From JAKSSE01 sp045597645 (lineage in GTDB: Bacteria; Bacillota; Clostridia; Lachnospirales; Lachnospiraceae): DNA of 15,789 nt. The notes under the pieces were generated by a model, which was given only the letters and a program-made list of their open reading frames with translations, had not been told where the DNA came from and made no database searches. Shown here piece after piece: positions 1 to 6,794 of the stretch; within the stretch, counting starts at the first letter, position 1; each line of letters begins with the position of its first letter. Where the stretch lies: the NCBI GenBank assembly GCA_045597645.1, contig JAZLKM010000063.1, positions 1-15,789 on the forward strand, written 5' to 3'. The position numbers and the translations under genes were made by a program.

Positions 1-235
1 GCCCCCAAAAGCTGGATGAATTAAGAAGCCACATCTCAGACAACTGGAGACCGGGCGCGCAGCATCGCGAAATAAGAATCACCACGCGAATCACCGAATT
101 CAGGCTCTGAGTGCCATGGAGGAAGGGGCATGCAGCTACGCGCAGGTCGGAACTTAATGTGGTGTACGAATGCACGATGGGAGTCAGTAATAGCACCGTG
201 GCGGGCGGCACTCGCCAAAACCAGAGGAGGAGAGG
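1..235 (+). ncRNA. Probable large structured non-coding RNA (possibly raiA class; 5' end may lie outside)
   Basis: This block is about 57% G+C, while the 120 bases after position 240 are about 33%, and no convincing gene runs through it. Several helices can be drawn by eye: CTCAGA 35-40 with TCTGAG 106-111; CTGG-AGA-CCGG at 44-54; GCGCG 55-59 with CGCGC 139-143, continued by GCAT 62-65 with ATGC 130-133; a CGAA-capped hairpin at 162-175; and a GGCG/CGCC hairpin at 204-216. The 55-65/130-143 helix crosses the 35-40/106-111 helix, so a pseudoknot is possible. Some helices compete, for example GCCCC 1-5 with GGGGC 125-129. I see none of the conserved boxes of tmRNA, RNase P, SRP, T-box or c-di-GMP RNAs. 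The raiA motif, a roughly 200-nt class common in Firmicutes, is my first guess, from size, composition and lineage only. The strand is also inferred. No U-tract terminator follows. Confidence 0.5.
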
Positions 236-237
236 CG

Positions 238-264
238 ATGATTGGTCAAAATGGTAATTTGTGA
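238..264 (+). other. Possible 8-codon leader ORF (MIGQNGNL)
   Basis: A perfect AGGAGG at 225-230 stands 7 bases before ATG at 238, which opens an 8-codon frame ending in TGA at 262-264. The layout suits a leader peptide or a translation-coupled element just after the RNA-like block. The peptide is too short to judge by homology, and purine-rich AGGAGG strings also occur by chance. I treat it as a candidate only. The bases between 265 and 370 hold no gene. They contain a weak hairpin (GGCT 297-300 with AGCC 314-317, inner TCG/CGA) and a lone TATAAA at 330-335 without a matching -35 box. Confidence 0.2.
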
Positions 265-370
265 TAGGCGAATAGTAATAGATGATAAAGAGGATTGGCT
301 TCGAAAACGATTAAGCCTAGTGCATTTAGTATAAAAGAGTGAGAGGAAAATTAGGTAATGTGACTAAAAA

Positions 371-384
371 TGAAATCGGTTTCA
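371..384. promoter_or_regulatory. LacI/CcpA-type operator, upstream copy
   Basis: TGAAATCGGTTTCA has perfect TGAAA/TTTCA arms around a central CG. It fits every position of the cre consensus TGWAANCGNTNWCA bound by CcpA, and also the general LacI-family pattern. It lies 8 bases upstream of the proposed -35 box of the transporter operon. It could serve catabolite control or a local sugar-specific LacI-family repressor. No regulator gene lies in the window to decide which. Confidence 0.6.
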
Positions 385-392
385 GATTTTTG

Positions 393-421
393 TTGACGAA
401 TGTATAGTTAAAGTGTTTAAA
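393..421 (+). promoter_or_regulatory. Proposed promoter of the transporter operon
   Basis: TTGACG at 393-398 (5 of 6 to the sigma-70/sigma-A -35 box) is followed after 17 bases by TTTAAA at 416-421 (4 of 6 to the -10 box). The start of transcription would fall near 428, between the two operator palindromes, which strengthens the call. The -10 is weak. TATAGT at 403-408 is a better -10 by itself but has no -35 at the right distance. Confidence 0.4.
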
Positions 422-431
422 TTAGGACAAG

Positions 432-445
432 TGAAACGGGTTTCA
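432..445. promoter_or_regulatory. LacI/CcpA-type operator, downstream copy
   Basis: TGAAACGGGTTTCA has the same TGAAA/TTTCA arms as the site at 371-384, with one central departure from the cre consensus (G where C is expected). The two centres are 61 bases apart, close to six helical turns, and this copy would cover the start of the transcript. A TTTCA half-site follows at 454-458. Paired sites around a promoter suit repression by roadblock or DNA looping. Confidence 0.5.
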
Positions 446-475
446 AGTTGTCGATTTCACGATAGGAGGGGAACA

Positions 476-1441
476 ATGGCAAAAAAATCTAACGTGGAAG
501 GCAAAGCGGTTGTTAAGACAAAATCGGGGCTTAACTTCTGGCAGAAGCTTTGGAAGTACAGAATACTGACGTTGATGTGCATTCCGGCAATATGCTTCTT
601 CATTGCATTTAGTTACATACCGCTGCCGGGTATTTACGTAGCATTCGTAAAATACAATTACAGAGCAGGTATTTTCGGAAGTAAGTTCATAGGTCTTCAA
701 AATTTCAAGTTCCTTTGGGATTCAGGAAAGCTCTTATCACTTACGAAGAACACAGTGCTTTATAATCTGGCATTCATAATATTTGGTAACTTCATCGCAA
801 TGTTCATGGCAATTCTTTTGAACGAGATGAGAAATAAGTACTTCAAGAAGGTTTCGCAGACATTGATGTTCTTGCCATACTTCATATCACAGGTACTTGT
901 AGGATTGTTGGTTTACAACGTACTTAACTACGATACAGGATTTGTTAATGAGATTCTTGTAGCTCTCGGAAGAGAAAAGTGGCAGCCATACGGAGATCCG
1001 AGCTGCTGGCCGTGGCTCATCGTACTGATTCATCTGTGGCAGGTGACCGGATATAACTCAGTAGTATACTTCGCAGCTATTATGGGTATAGATGCTGAGA
1101 TGATAGAGGCTTCAAGAGTAGATGGTGCGAATGCATTCCAGAAGATAAGATACATCATTATACCAAGCTTGAGACCGACACTTGTTATACTTCTTCTCTT
1201 CGCGTTAGGAGGTATTGTAAAAGGTAACTTCGGTTTGTTCTATAACATAATTGGTACTAACTCACTTTTGTATGAGACCACAGATATTATAGAAACATTC
1301 GTATATCGAGCAACAATGACAGACTTTAACTTCTCAACAGCATCAGCCGTTGGTTTGTATCAGTCAGTAATTGGATTTATCATCGTAATGGTAGTTAACT
1401 GGGTAGTTAAGAAGATTGAACCTGACTACTCACTGTTCTAG
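476..1441 (+). CDS. Carbohydrate ABC transporter permease, LplB type
   Basis: This 321-residue inner-membrane protein is one of the two channel subunits of a sugar importer. The start is ATG 476, six bases after AGGAGG at 464-469; a longer frame from 413 would run through the downstream operator and has no ribosome binding site. About six hydrophobic segments are seen, the first near residues 30-58. The EAA loop that docks the ATPase is clear at 211-230 (EASRVDGANAFQKIRYIIIP). Length and motif fit MalF/LplB-type permeases. The second permease follows 13 bases after the stop and the binding protein comes next. No ATPase gene is nearby, so a shared MsmX-type ATPase encoded elsewhere is likely, as in other Firmicutes. 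The transported sugar cannot be read from this subunit; context suggests a galactose-containing oligosaccharide. Confidence 0.9.
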   Translation: MAKKSNVEGKAVVKTKSGLNFWQKLWKYRILTLMCIPAICFFIAFSYIPLPGIYVAFVKYNYRAGIFGSKFIGLQNFKFLWDSGKLLSLTKNTVLYNLAFIIFGNFIAMFMAILLNEMRNKYFKKVSQTLMFLPYFISQVLVGLLVYNVLNYDTGFVNEILVALGREKWQPYGDPSCWPWLIVLIHLWQVTGYNSVVYFAAIMGIDAEMIEASRVDGANAFQKIRYIIIPSLRPTLVILLLFALGGIVKGNFGLFYNIIGTNSLLYETTDIIETFVYRATMTDFNFSTASAVGLYQSVIGFIIVMVVNWVVKKIEPDYSLF

Positions 1442-1454
1442 GAAGGAGGAGAAT

Positions 1455-2378
1455 ATGGCAAAGGTTGATAAGCAGGATTTGCCATCAGGCGCAAAGGTTA
1501 AGCTTGGTGCATCCGATATCGTAATCAGAACTTTTGGTTATGTACTAGTAACTATTTACTCTATATGCTGTGTTATTCCGTTCCTTCTCATAATAGGAAC
1601 ATCGTTCACATCAGAGAGCTACATAAATGCTCATGGTGTACAGCTTATACCGAAGGATTTCACGCTTAGAGCATTTGAGATGGTATGCAAGAATGGACTT
1701 ATTTGGAAGTCATACATAGCAACCATCCTTATAACAGTAATCGGTACATTTGCTGGATTGGCGATAATAGCAATGACAGGATATGCACTTCAGAGAAAAG
1801 ATTATCCGTTCAGAAATGCTATTTCATTCTTCATCTACTTTACAAGCTTGTTCTCAGCAGGACTTGCACCTTACTACATGACAATGGTGCAGACTTACAA
1901 GCTGAAGGATAATTATTTAGCAGTTCTTTTACCGCTTATGATGAGCCCTTGGCTTATTATTCTCATGAAGAACTTCGTAAAGGGTATTCCTCATGAGATT
2001 ACAGAGTCAGGCAAGATTGACGGAGCAGGAGATATGAAGATATTCACTTCCCTTATCCTACCGATGCTTAAGCCGGCTCTGGCTACTATCGGACTTTTCC
2101 TGGCACTTGGATATTGGAATGAGTGGTATCAGTCATCACTATTCCTTTCAACTCAGGTAGATGTAGTGCCACTTCAGTACATGCTATATAAGGTTGTTAA
2201 TCAAAGCGATGCACTTAAGAACTCAATAGCAGGACAGTTCATTGTACTTACAGATATTCCTACTACAGGAATTAAGATGGCGAACGCAGTACTTGCAACA
2301 GGACCTGTTGTACTCGTTTACCCATTCGTTCAGAAGTACTTTATCTCTGGTATCACCGTAGGTGCTGTCAAGGGTTAA
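1455..2378 (+). CDS. Carbohydrate ABC transporter permease, YtcP/MalG type
   Basis: This 307-residue membrane protein is the second permease of the importer and pairs with the upstream LplB-like subunit. The start ATG 1455 has AGGAGG just before it; the longer frame from 1416 overlaps the upstream gene and is not preferred. A first membrane segment lies near residues 28-50, with further ones near 85-110, 122-145, 154-172, 208-222 and 278-292. The EAA loop at 184-204 reads ESGKIDGAGDMKIFTSLILP with the conserved Gly. The long periplasm-side loop after the first segment and the C-terminal segment ending in FISGITVGAVKG are usual in this family, where the tail is often (I/L)xxGixxGAVKG. Transcribed with its neighbours. 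Confidence 0.9.
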   Translation: MAKVDKQDLPSGAKVKLGASDIVIRTFGYVLVTIYSICCVIPFLLIIGTSFTSESYINAHGVQLIPKDFTLRAFEMVCKNGLIWKSYIATILITVIGTFAGLAIIAMTGYALQRKDYPFRNAISFFIYFTSLFSAGLAPYYMTMVQTYKLKDNYLAVLLPLMMSPWLIILMKNFVKGIPHEITESGKIDGAGDMKIFTSLILPMLKPALATIGLFLALGYWNEWYQSSLFLSTQVDVVPLQYMLYKVVNQSDALKNSIAGQFIVLTDIPTTGIKMANAVLATGPVVLVYPFVQKYFISGITVGAVKG

Positions 2379-2397
2379 GTAATAAATATGTATCCAA

Positions 2398-2413
2398 CCG
2401 ACCGAGTGGTCGG
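2398..2413. promoter_or_regulatory. 16-base palindrome between permease and binding-protein genes
   Basis: CCGACC-GAGT-GGTCGG is a perfect 6-bp inverted repeat with a 4-base centre, 22 bases before the binding-protein start codon and just upstream of its GGGAGGAG ribosome binding site. As RNA it would make a stable small hairpin that could mark a processing point or protect the 5' end of the abundant binding-protein message. As DNA it resembles palindromes bound by TetR-family repressors. I see no good internal promoter beside it, so the RNA role is favoured. Confidence 0.5.
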
Positions 2414-2435
2414 AAGAAAAGGGAGGAGAAAACAA

Positions 2436-4082
2436 ATGAAAAAGAGAATCGTAGCTACGCTTCTCGCAGCAGCAATGGCATTTGGTCTTGCAGCTTGCGG
2501 TAGCGAGAGCGCATCAACTGGTTCTACTAGCACAGGTAGCACTTCATCATCAACAGATACTACCGCTGCTAGCACTGACACCGCAGCAACTGCAGATGCA
2601 GCTGCAATTGACACCTCAGAGCATGTAGTAATTACCTACATGGTTACAGGTGACAAGCCATCTAACACCGCAACTGATGAGATGCTTGAGAAGCTCAATG
2701 CAATTCTTACCGAGAAGGTAAACGCAGAGCTCGCAATCTATTACATTAGCTGGACAGATTACCTTTCAGTATACAACCTGACTCTTGCACAGATGGACGG
2801 ATCAGTTGACCTTGTAGGTACTGCTACTGACTGGCTTGATGCATGGCCGAACGTAAAGAACGGAGCATTCCTCGAGCTTTCAGATGACATGCTTGCAACC
2901 TATGCACCGCAGACCTGGGCTTCAGTATCACCGGAGCATTGGGATATGTGCCGCTACAATGGTGACATCTATCTTATGCCAGAAGATAATTACGCACAGT
3001 GGACCAACCATGGTTTCATCTATCGTAAAGACTGGGCAAAGGAAGCAGGACTTGCTAACGGATGCCACAGCTGGGAAGATATGACTACCTACTTCGAGTA
3101 TGTAACCGCAAATGCTGATGCACTTGGTATCAAGTATGCATGGGATTCAGACGGTACTCAGTATGCTCAGATGGGTAACGGATGGATTTCATCACACACC
3201 GATTATGTAGCAGTTGACGGTCTTTGCACTGGCGCTCTTTGGGGCGGTGACAAGAGCGACCTCTTCACCATCACCACACCAGTTATGACCGAGACTGATT
3301 CACTCGTTGCTTACGCTGAGATGATGAAGAAGTGGGATGAGATGGGCGTATGGCCGACCGACGTTCTTAACAACACTGCAGCACAGAACCGTGATGAGTA
3401 TCGTGTAGGTCAGGTAGCAGCAGAGCAGCATCATACCCAGACCTGGACAGACCTTTGCTCAGCAACCAGCACCAACACCATCTATGCAGATGATCCAGAT
3501 GCTGAGACTGGTATCTTCTACTTCGGTGAGGAGACCGGTAACGTAATCGCACTTTCAATCACTCATGGAGCAATGGCTGTATCAGCAGCATCAAAGAATC
3601 CTGAGAGAGCACTTATGGTATATGACCTTCTTAGAAATGATCCGGAGTGCTACAAGCTTCTTAACTACGGTGAGGAAGGCAGACAGTATGACGTAGATGC
3701 TAATGGCTTCAAGATTGAGGCAGCTGGCTATGATAGCACCAACGACGCAATCACTACCAACTGGTGGTGGGGACGTAACGATGACATCGAGCTTCGTGAT
3801 GGTACCCGCAACTGGGATGCAATCGACGCACTCTACAAAGAGTACGATGCAAAGAAGATTGACTATCCATATGGACAGTTCATCCCAGATGTAGATGCTA
3901 TTCAGTCATACATCGACAACTGCAACGAAGTTTACACCAACTACATGAAGCAGATTTCATTTGGTAAGTACCAGGGTTCAGCTGCTGATATCGTAGCTGA
4001 GATGCAGGCTGCCCTTGAGCAGGCTGGTATCCAGACTGTAGCTGATGAGCTTCAGAAGCAGATGGATGAGGTTTACAAGTAA
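2436..4082 (+). CDS. Extracellular solute-binding lipoprotein of the sugar ABC importer (LplA/DUF3502-like)
   Basis: This 548-residue lipoprotein captures the sugar outside the cell and hands it to the two permeases. ATG 2436 is chosen because it follows GGGAGGAG and starts a classic signal peptide (MKKR, hydrophobic core, then the LAAC lipobox with the lipidated Cys at residue 21). A Ser/Thr/Ala-rich linker follows to about residue 50. The rest is the large binding fold with many Trp and Tyr residues that suit stacking against sugar rings. The C-terminal part, with YGQFIPDVDAIQS and EQAGIQTVADELQKQMDEVYK, resembles the DUF3502 tail of LplA-type proteins. Codons lean to C-ending forms and to CGT/CGC for Arg more than in the flanking genes, a sign of high expression. 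The substrate is not certain. Confidence 0.9.
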   Translation: MKKRIVATLLAAAMAFGLAACGSESASTGSTSTGSTSSSTDTTAASTDTAATADAAAIDTSEHVVITYMVTGDKPSNTATDEMLEKLNAILTEKVNAELAIYYISWTDYLSVYNLTLAQMDGSVDLVGTATDWLDAWPNVKNGAFLELSDDMLATYAPQTWASVSPEHWDMCRYNGDIYLMPEDNYAQWTNHGFIYRKDWAKEAGLANGCHSWEDMTTYFEYVTANADALGIKYAWDSDGTQYAQMGNGWISSHTDYVAVDGLCTGALWGGDKSDLFTITTPVMTETDSLVAYAEMMKKWDEMGVWPTDVLNNTAAQNRDEYRVGQVAAEQHHTQTWTDLCSATSTNTIYADDPDAETGIFYFGEETGNVIALSITHGAMAVSAASKNPERALMVYDLLRNDPECYKLLNYGEEGRQYDVDANGFKIEAAGYDSTNDAITTNWWWGRNDDIELRDGTRNWDAIDALYKEYDAKKIDYPYGQFIPDVDAIQSYIDNCNEVYTNYMKQISFGKYQGSAADIVAEMQAALEQAGIQTVADELQKQMDEVYK

Positions 4083-4115
4083 ATCTTAGATAGTCCAAAC
4101 AAAATGATTTAATCG

Positions 4116-4150
4116 TGGGCGCTGGCACGTAGCGGTCAGCGCCCATTTTC
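4116..4150 (+). terminator. Intercistronic hairpin, partial terminator after the binding-protein gene
   Basis: TGGGCGCTG 4116-4124 pairs with CAGCGCCCA 4137-4145, nine perfect base pairs with a 12-base loop, followed by a short TTTTC. The short U-tract suggests leaky termination. It lies 34 bases after the binding-protein stop and 30 before the GH35 start, so it probably protects the transporter message and lowers downstream enzyme expression. Confidence 0.7.
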
Positions 4151-4179
4151 TGCAAAAATTAGGAAAAAGAGGTAACTAT

Positions 4180-5925
4180 ATGGGGACCTTTGAAGTAAAA
4201 GATACATTTTATCTTAACGGTGAACCCTTCCAGATAATATCAGGAGCGTTTCATTATTTTAGAACCGTGCCAGAGTATTGGCAGGACAGATTTGAAAAAG
4301 CTAAGGCGATGGGCCTTAATACAATAGAAACTTATATACCGTGGAATCTGCATGAGCCTAGAAGAGGTGAGTTTAATTTTGACGGTATTTTAGATATTGA
4401 AAAGTGGATAAAAATGGCCGCAGATAACGGTTTGTACGTTATTTTGAGACCTTCACCATATATATGCGCAGAGTGGGAATTCGGTGGACTTCCAGGGTGG
4501 CTTTTGGAAAATGATGGAATGAAGCTTCGCGTGAGCTATGAGCCATTTCTGGACGAAGTAAGAGCATACTATGATGTTCTTTTTCCGATTATCACGAAAT
4601 ATCAGATTACGAATGGCGGGCCTGTCATTGTAATGCAGATAGAGAATGAATATGGCTATTTTGCTAATGATAAAAAATACATGGAGACCATGAGAGATAT
4701 CATGGTGGATAGAGGGGCGGTTGTACCGCTCATCACATCGGACGGCCCTTTCGAGGAAAGCATGAACGGCGGAAGCCTCGAGGGCGTGCTTGAGACTGGA
4801 AACTTTGGCTCTCGTACAGAGGAGAGATTCGGCGTACTTAAAAAGTATGTGAAGGATGGCCCGTTAATGTGCGCAGAATTCTGGGTAGGATGGTTCGACC
4901 ACTGGGGTAATGGTGGTCATATGACTGGCAACCTGGAGGAGAGCGTAGCTGATCTGGATAAGATGTTGGAGCTTGGCCATGTTAATATATATATGTTCCA
5001 AGGTGGCACAAACTTTGGATTCATGAATGGCTCGAACTACTATGATGAGCTTACACCTGATGTTACAAGCTATGACTACGATGCTCTATTGACCGAAGAT
5101 GGTCAGATTACAGAGAAGTATCTAAGATATAGAAATGTAATTTCAAAATATAAAGAGATTCCAGAAGTTAAATTTACTACAAACATACAGCGCAGAGGTT
5201 TTGGCGAGCTTAAAGTGCAAGACAAAGTAAGCTTGTTTGAGGTTATTGATGATATAAGCAGCCCTGTACATAGTAGCTATCCAAAATCAATGGAAAGACT
5301 CGGGCAGTACTATGGATATATTCTATATCATACTACACTTGAGACGGAGACTGGTCTTGGGAAAATAAGACTTTGGGATGCCAATGATAGAGCTAATATT
5401 TTGGCGGATCAAAAGCCAGTTAAGGTGCTTTACGACAGAGAACTTCTGGTGGAGCATGAGGTAAATGTTCCTACACAAAAGGGCGACAGCCTTGACATTT
5501 TGATGGAGAACATGGGTAGAGTTAATTTCGGTCCTATGATGGAGGTGCAACGAAAGGGAATAGATCGTTGCGTTCAAATAAACGGACATGCTCATAATGA
5601 ATGGGATATATATACTTTGCCTTTAGATAATGTAGATAAAATTGATTTCACAAAGCCGTATAAGGAGAACGTACCGGCATTCTATCGATTTATCCTCCAA
5701 GTAGATAGAAAAGCAGATACCTTCCTTGATTTCGCCGGTTGGGGAAAGGGGTGCATTTTCCTAAACGGATTCAATCTTGGAAGATTTTGGGAGATAGGGC
5801 CTCAGAGGCGACTATACATACCGGGACCTCTTCTGAAAGAGGGCGAAAATGAAATCATAATCTTTGAGACAGATGGCAAGGCGGCAGATACTATCACCTT
5901 GACAGATGAGCCGGATTTAGGCTAA
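4180..5925 (+). CDS. Intracellular GH35 beta-galactosidase
   Basis: This 581-residue enzyme should remove terminal beta-galactosyl residues from imported oligosaccharides. It has no signal peptide, so it works in the cytoplasm. The GH35 barrel fills about residues 5-330: SGAFHYFR at 21-28, the acid/base Glu157 in QIENEYG (153-159), the nucleophile Glu233 in CAEFWVGWFDHWG (231-243), and FQGGTNFGF at 273-281. The C-terminal beta domains end with the typical GWGKGCIFLNGFNLGRFW stretch. The length matches bacterial GH35 enzymes of about 580-600 residues. AGAGG at 4168-4172 serves ATG 4180. It lies downstream of the transporter in the same direction, after a leaky hairpin, which argues that the importer carries a beta-galactoside such as a galactan or arabinogalactan fragment. 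Exo-beta-1,3- or 1,4-specificity cannot be told from sequence by eye. Confidence 0.92.
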   Translation: MGTFEVKDTFYLNGEPFQIISGAFHYFRTVPEYWQDRFEKAKAMGLNTIETYIPWNLHEPRRGEFNFDGILDIEKWIKMAADNGLYVILRPSPYICAEWEFGGLPGWLLENDGMKLRVSYEPFLDEVRAYYDVLFPIITKYQITNGGPVIVMQIENEYGYFANDKKYMETMRDIMVDRGAVVPLITSDGPFEESMNGGSLEGVLETGNFGSRTEERFGVLKKYVKDGPLMCAEFWVGWFDHWGNGGHMTGNLEESVADLDKMLELGHVNIYMFQGGTNFGFMNGSNYYDELTPDVTSYDYDALLTEDGQITEKYLRYRNVISKYKEIPEVKFTTNIQRRGFGELKVQDKVSLFEVIDDISSPVHSSYPKSMERLGQYYGYILYHTTLETETGLGKIRLWDANDRANILADQKPVKVLYDRELLVEHEVNVPTQKGDSLDILMENMGRVNFGPMMEVQRKGIDRCVQINGHAHNEWDIYTLPLDNVDKIDFTKPYKENVPAFYRFILQVDRKADTFLDFAGWGKGCIFLNGFNLGRFWEIGPQRRLYIPGPLLKEGENEIIIFETDGKAADTITLTDEPDLG

Positions 5926-5937
5926 TATCTTTGACGG

Positions 5938-5974
5938 AAGGCGTCGGGGGAGCTTCTCTCGACGCTTTTTGTTT
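5938..5974 (+). terminator. Rho-independent terminator after the GH35 gene
   Basis: GCGTCG 5941-5946 pairs with CGACGC 5960-5965, extended outward by one wobble and two A-T pairs, and is followed by TTTTTGTTT. It ends 22 bases before the start of the HAD gene, so read-through is needed if that gene belongs to the same operon. It also shows that the longer HAD reading frame starting at 5931 is not a true start. Confidence 0.75.
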
Positions 5975-5996
5975 AAGAAGAGATGGAGGAAAGAAG

Positions 5997-6599
5997 ATGT
6001 ATATTACTTGTTTGGATTTAGAGGGCGTATTGGTCCCGGAAATATGGATTGCATTTGCTGAGGCAAGTGGCATTCCGGAACTCAAGCGTACAACTAGGGA
6101 CGAGCCAGACTATGATAAGCTTATGAAGTGGAGACTGGGCATACTAAAGGAGCATGGTCTTGGACTAAAAGAGATACAGGAAACTATAGCTAAAATTGAT
6201 CCGCTTCCGGGCGCTAAGGAGTTTTTGGATGAGCTTAGAAGCTGTTGCCAGACTATAATAATATCTGATACATTCTCACAGTTTGCAGGGCCGCTAATGG
6301 AAAAGCTTGGTATGCCGACTATATTTTGCAACGAGCTTGTTGTAGCTGATAGTGGAGAGATTACTGGGTTTAAGATGCGCTGTGAGAAGTCGAAGCTTAC
6401 TACAGTCAAAGCACTTCAGAGCATAGGATACGAGACAATTGCATCAGGAGATAGCTTTAATGATCTGGGAATGATTGAGGCGAGTAAAGCTGGATTTCTA
6501 TTTAGATCAACTGAGGCTATTAAGAAGGATTATCCTCAGTATCCTGCATTTGAGGAGTATGATGACCTGCTTGCTGCAATTAAAGCAGCTATGGACTAG
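5997..6599 (+). CDS. thrH: HAD-superfamily phosphatase, ThrH type
   Basis: This 200-residue cytoplasmic protein closely matches ThrH of Pseudomonas aeruginosa, a phosphoserine phosphatase that can also move phosphate to homoserine. HAD motif I is CLDLEGVLVPE with nucleophile Asp7 and, as in ThrH, Glu9 in place of the usual second Asp. Motif II is SDT at 90-92, the motif III Lys is Lys131 or Lys133, and motif IV is GDSFND at 151-156. TTRDEPDYDKLMKWRL near 32-47 belongs to the cap region. ATG 5997 is chosen over the frame opening at 5931 because GGAGGA lies at 5985-5990 and a terminator fills the upstream part. There is no serine or threonine gene around it, so the role here may differ, perhaps as a phosphatase of a sugar-derived acid. 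That last point is inference. Confidence 0.85.
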   Translation: MYITCLDLEGVLVPEIWIAFAEASGIPELKRTTRDEPDYDKLMKWRLGILKEHGLGLKEIQETIAKIDPLPGAKEFLDELRSCCQTIIISDTFSQFAGPLMEKLGMPTIFCNELVVADSGEITGFKMRCEKSKLTTVKALQSIGYETIASGDSFNDLGMIEASKAGFLFRSTEAIKKDYPQYPAFEEYDDLLAAIKAAMD

Positions 6600-6619
6600 A
6601 ATAAATTACATTGAACCAG

Positions 6620-6656
6620 AATCGTCGTAGATACAGCTACGACGATTTTTTGATTT
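6620..6656 (+). terminator. Strong rho-independent terminator after thrH
   Basis: AATCGTCGTAG 6620-6630 pairs perfectly with CTACGACGATT 6637-6647, eleven base pairs around a 6-base loop, running into six T residues and then GATTT. This is the clearest terminator of the window and closes the transporter-GH35-thrH unit. Confidence 0.92.
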
Positions 6657-6692
6657 GGGACGAATTTGCAGTGAAATAGTGTGGTGCGATAA

Positions 6693-6721
6693 TTGATATA
6701 TGAGTTGTATTTTGATAAAAT
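6693..6721 (+). promoter_or_regulatory. Sigma-A promoter of the rhaB-lepB-rbgA operon
   Basis: TTGATA at 6693-6698 and TAAAAT at 6716-6721 each match the consensus boxes at five of six positions with an ideal 17-base spacer. It lies between the strong terminator and the rhaB start. The untranslated leader would be about 65-70 bases. I see no LacI-type or other clear operator around it, so expression may be largely constitutive. Confidence 0.65.
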
Positions 6722-6794
6722 TAACTGATTTGTATGCATAAAAGGATGAAGCTCTGAAGACAAATAAAATTGTCGGCAAAAGGAGGACAAGAAG

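Noticed and set aside
44..54. CTGGAGACCGG resembles part of the cobalamin riboswitch B12 box, with GCCAC upstream at 28-32
   Set aside because: The order and distances of the other conserved cobalamin riboswitch parts do not fit, and about 180 bases of further structure follow with no expression platform.
36..218. 60-codon open frame on the minus strand across the RNA-like block
   Set aside because: It lacks a clear ribosome binding site, and the block's helices and base composition suit an RNA better. GC-rich RNA genes often contain such chance frames on either strand.
1..235. tmRNA, RNase P RNA, SRP RNA or T-box as identity of the block
   Set aside because: None of their conserved sequence boxes is present; GGAGGAAGG near 118 only superficially resembles the RNase P GAGGAAAGTCC box.
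413..475. Upstream in-frame starts for the first permease and similarly extended frames for other genes (1416, 2388, 5931, 9608, 13678)
   Set aside because: Each extended start lacks a ribosome binding site and overlaps a promoter, operator, terminator, palindrome or upstream gene; the internal starts have good sites at the right distance.
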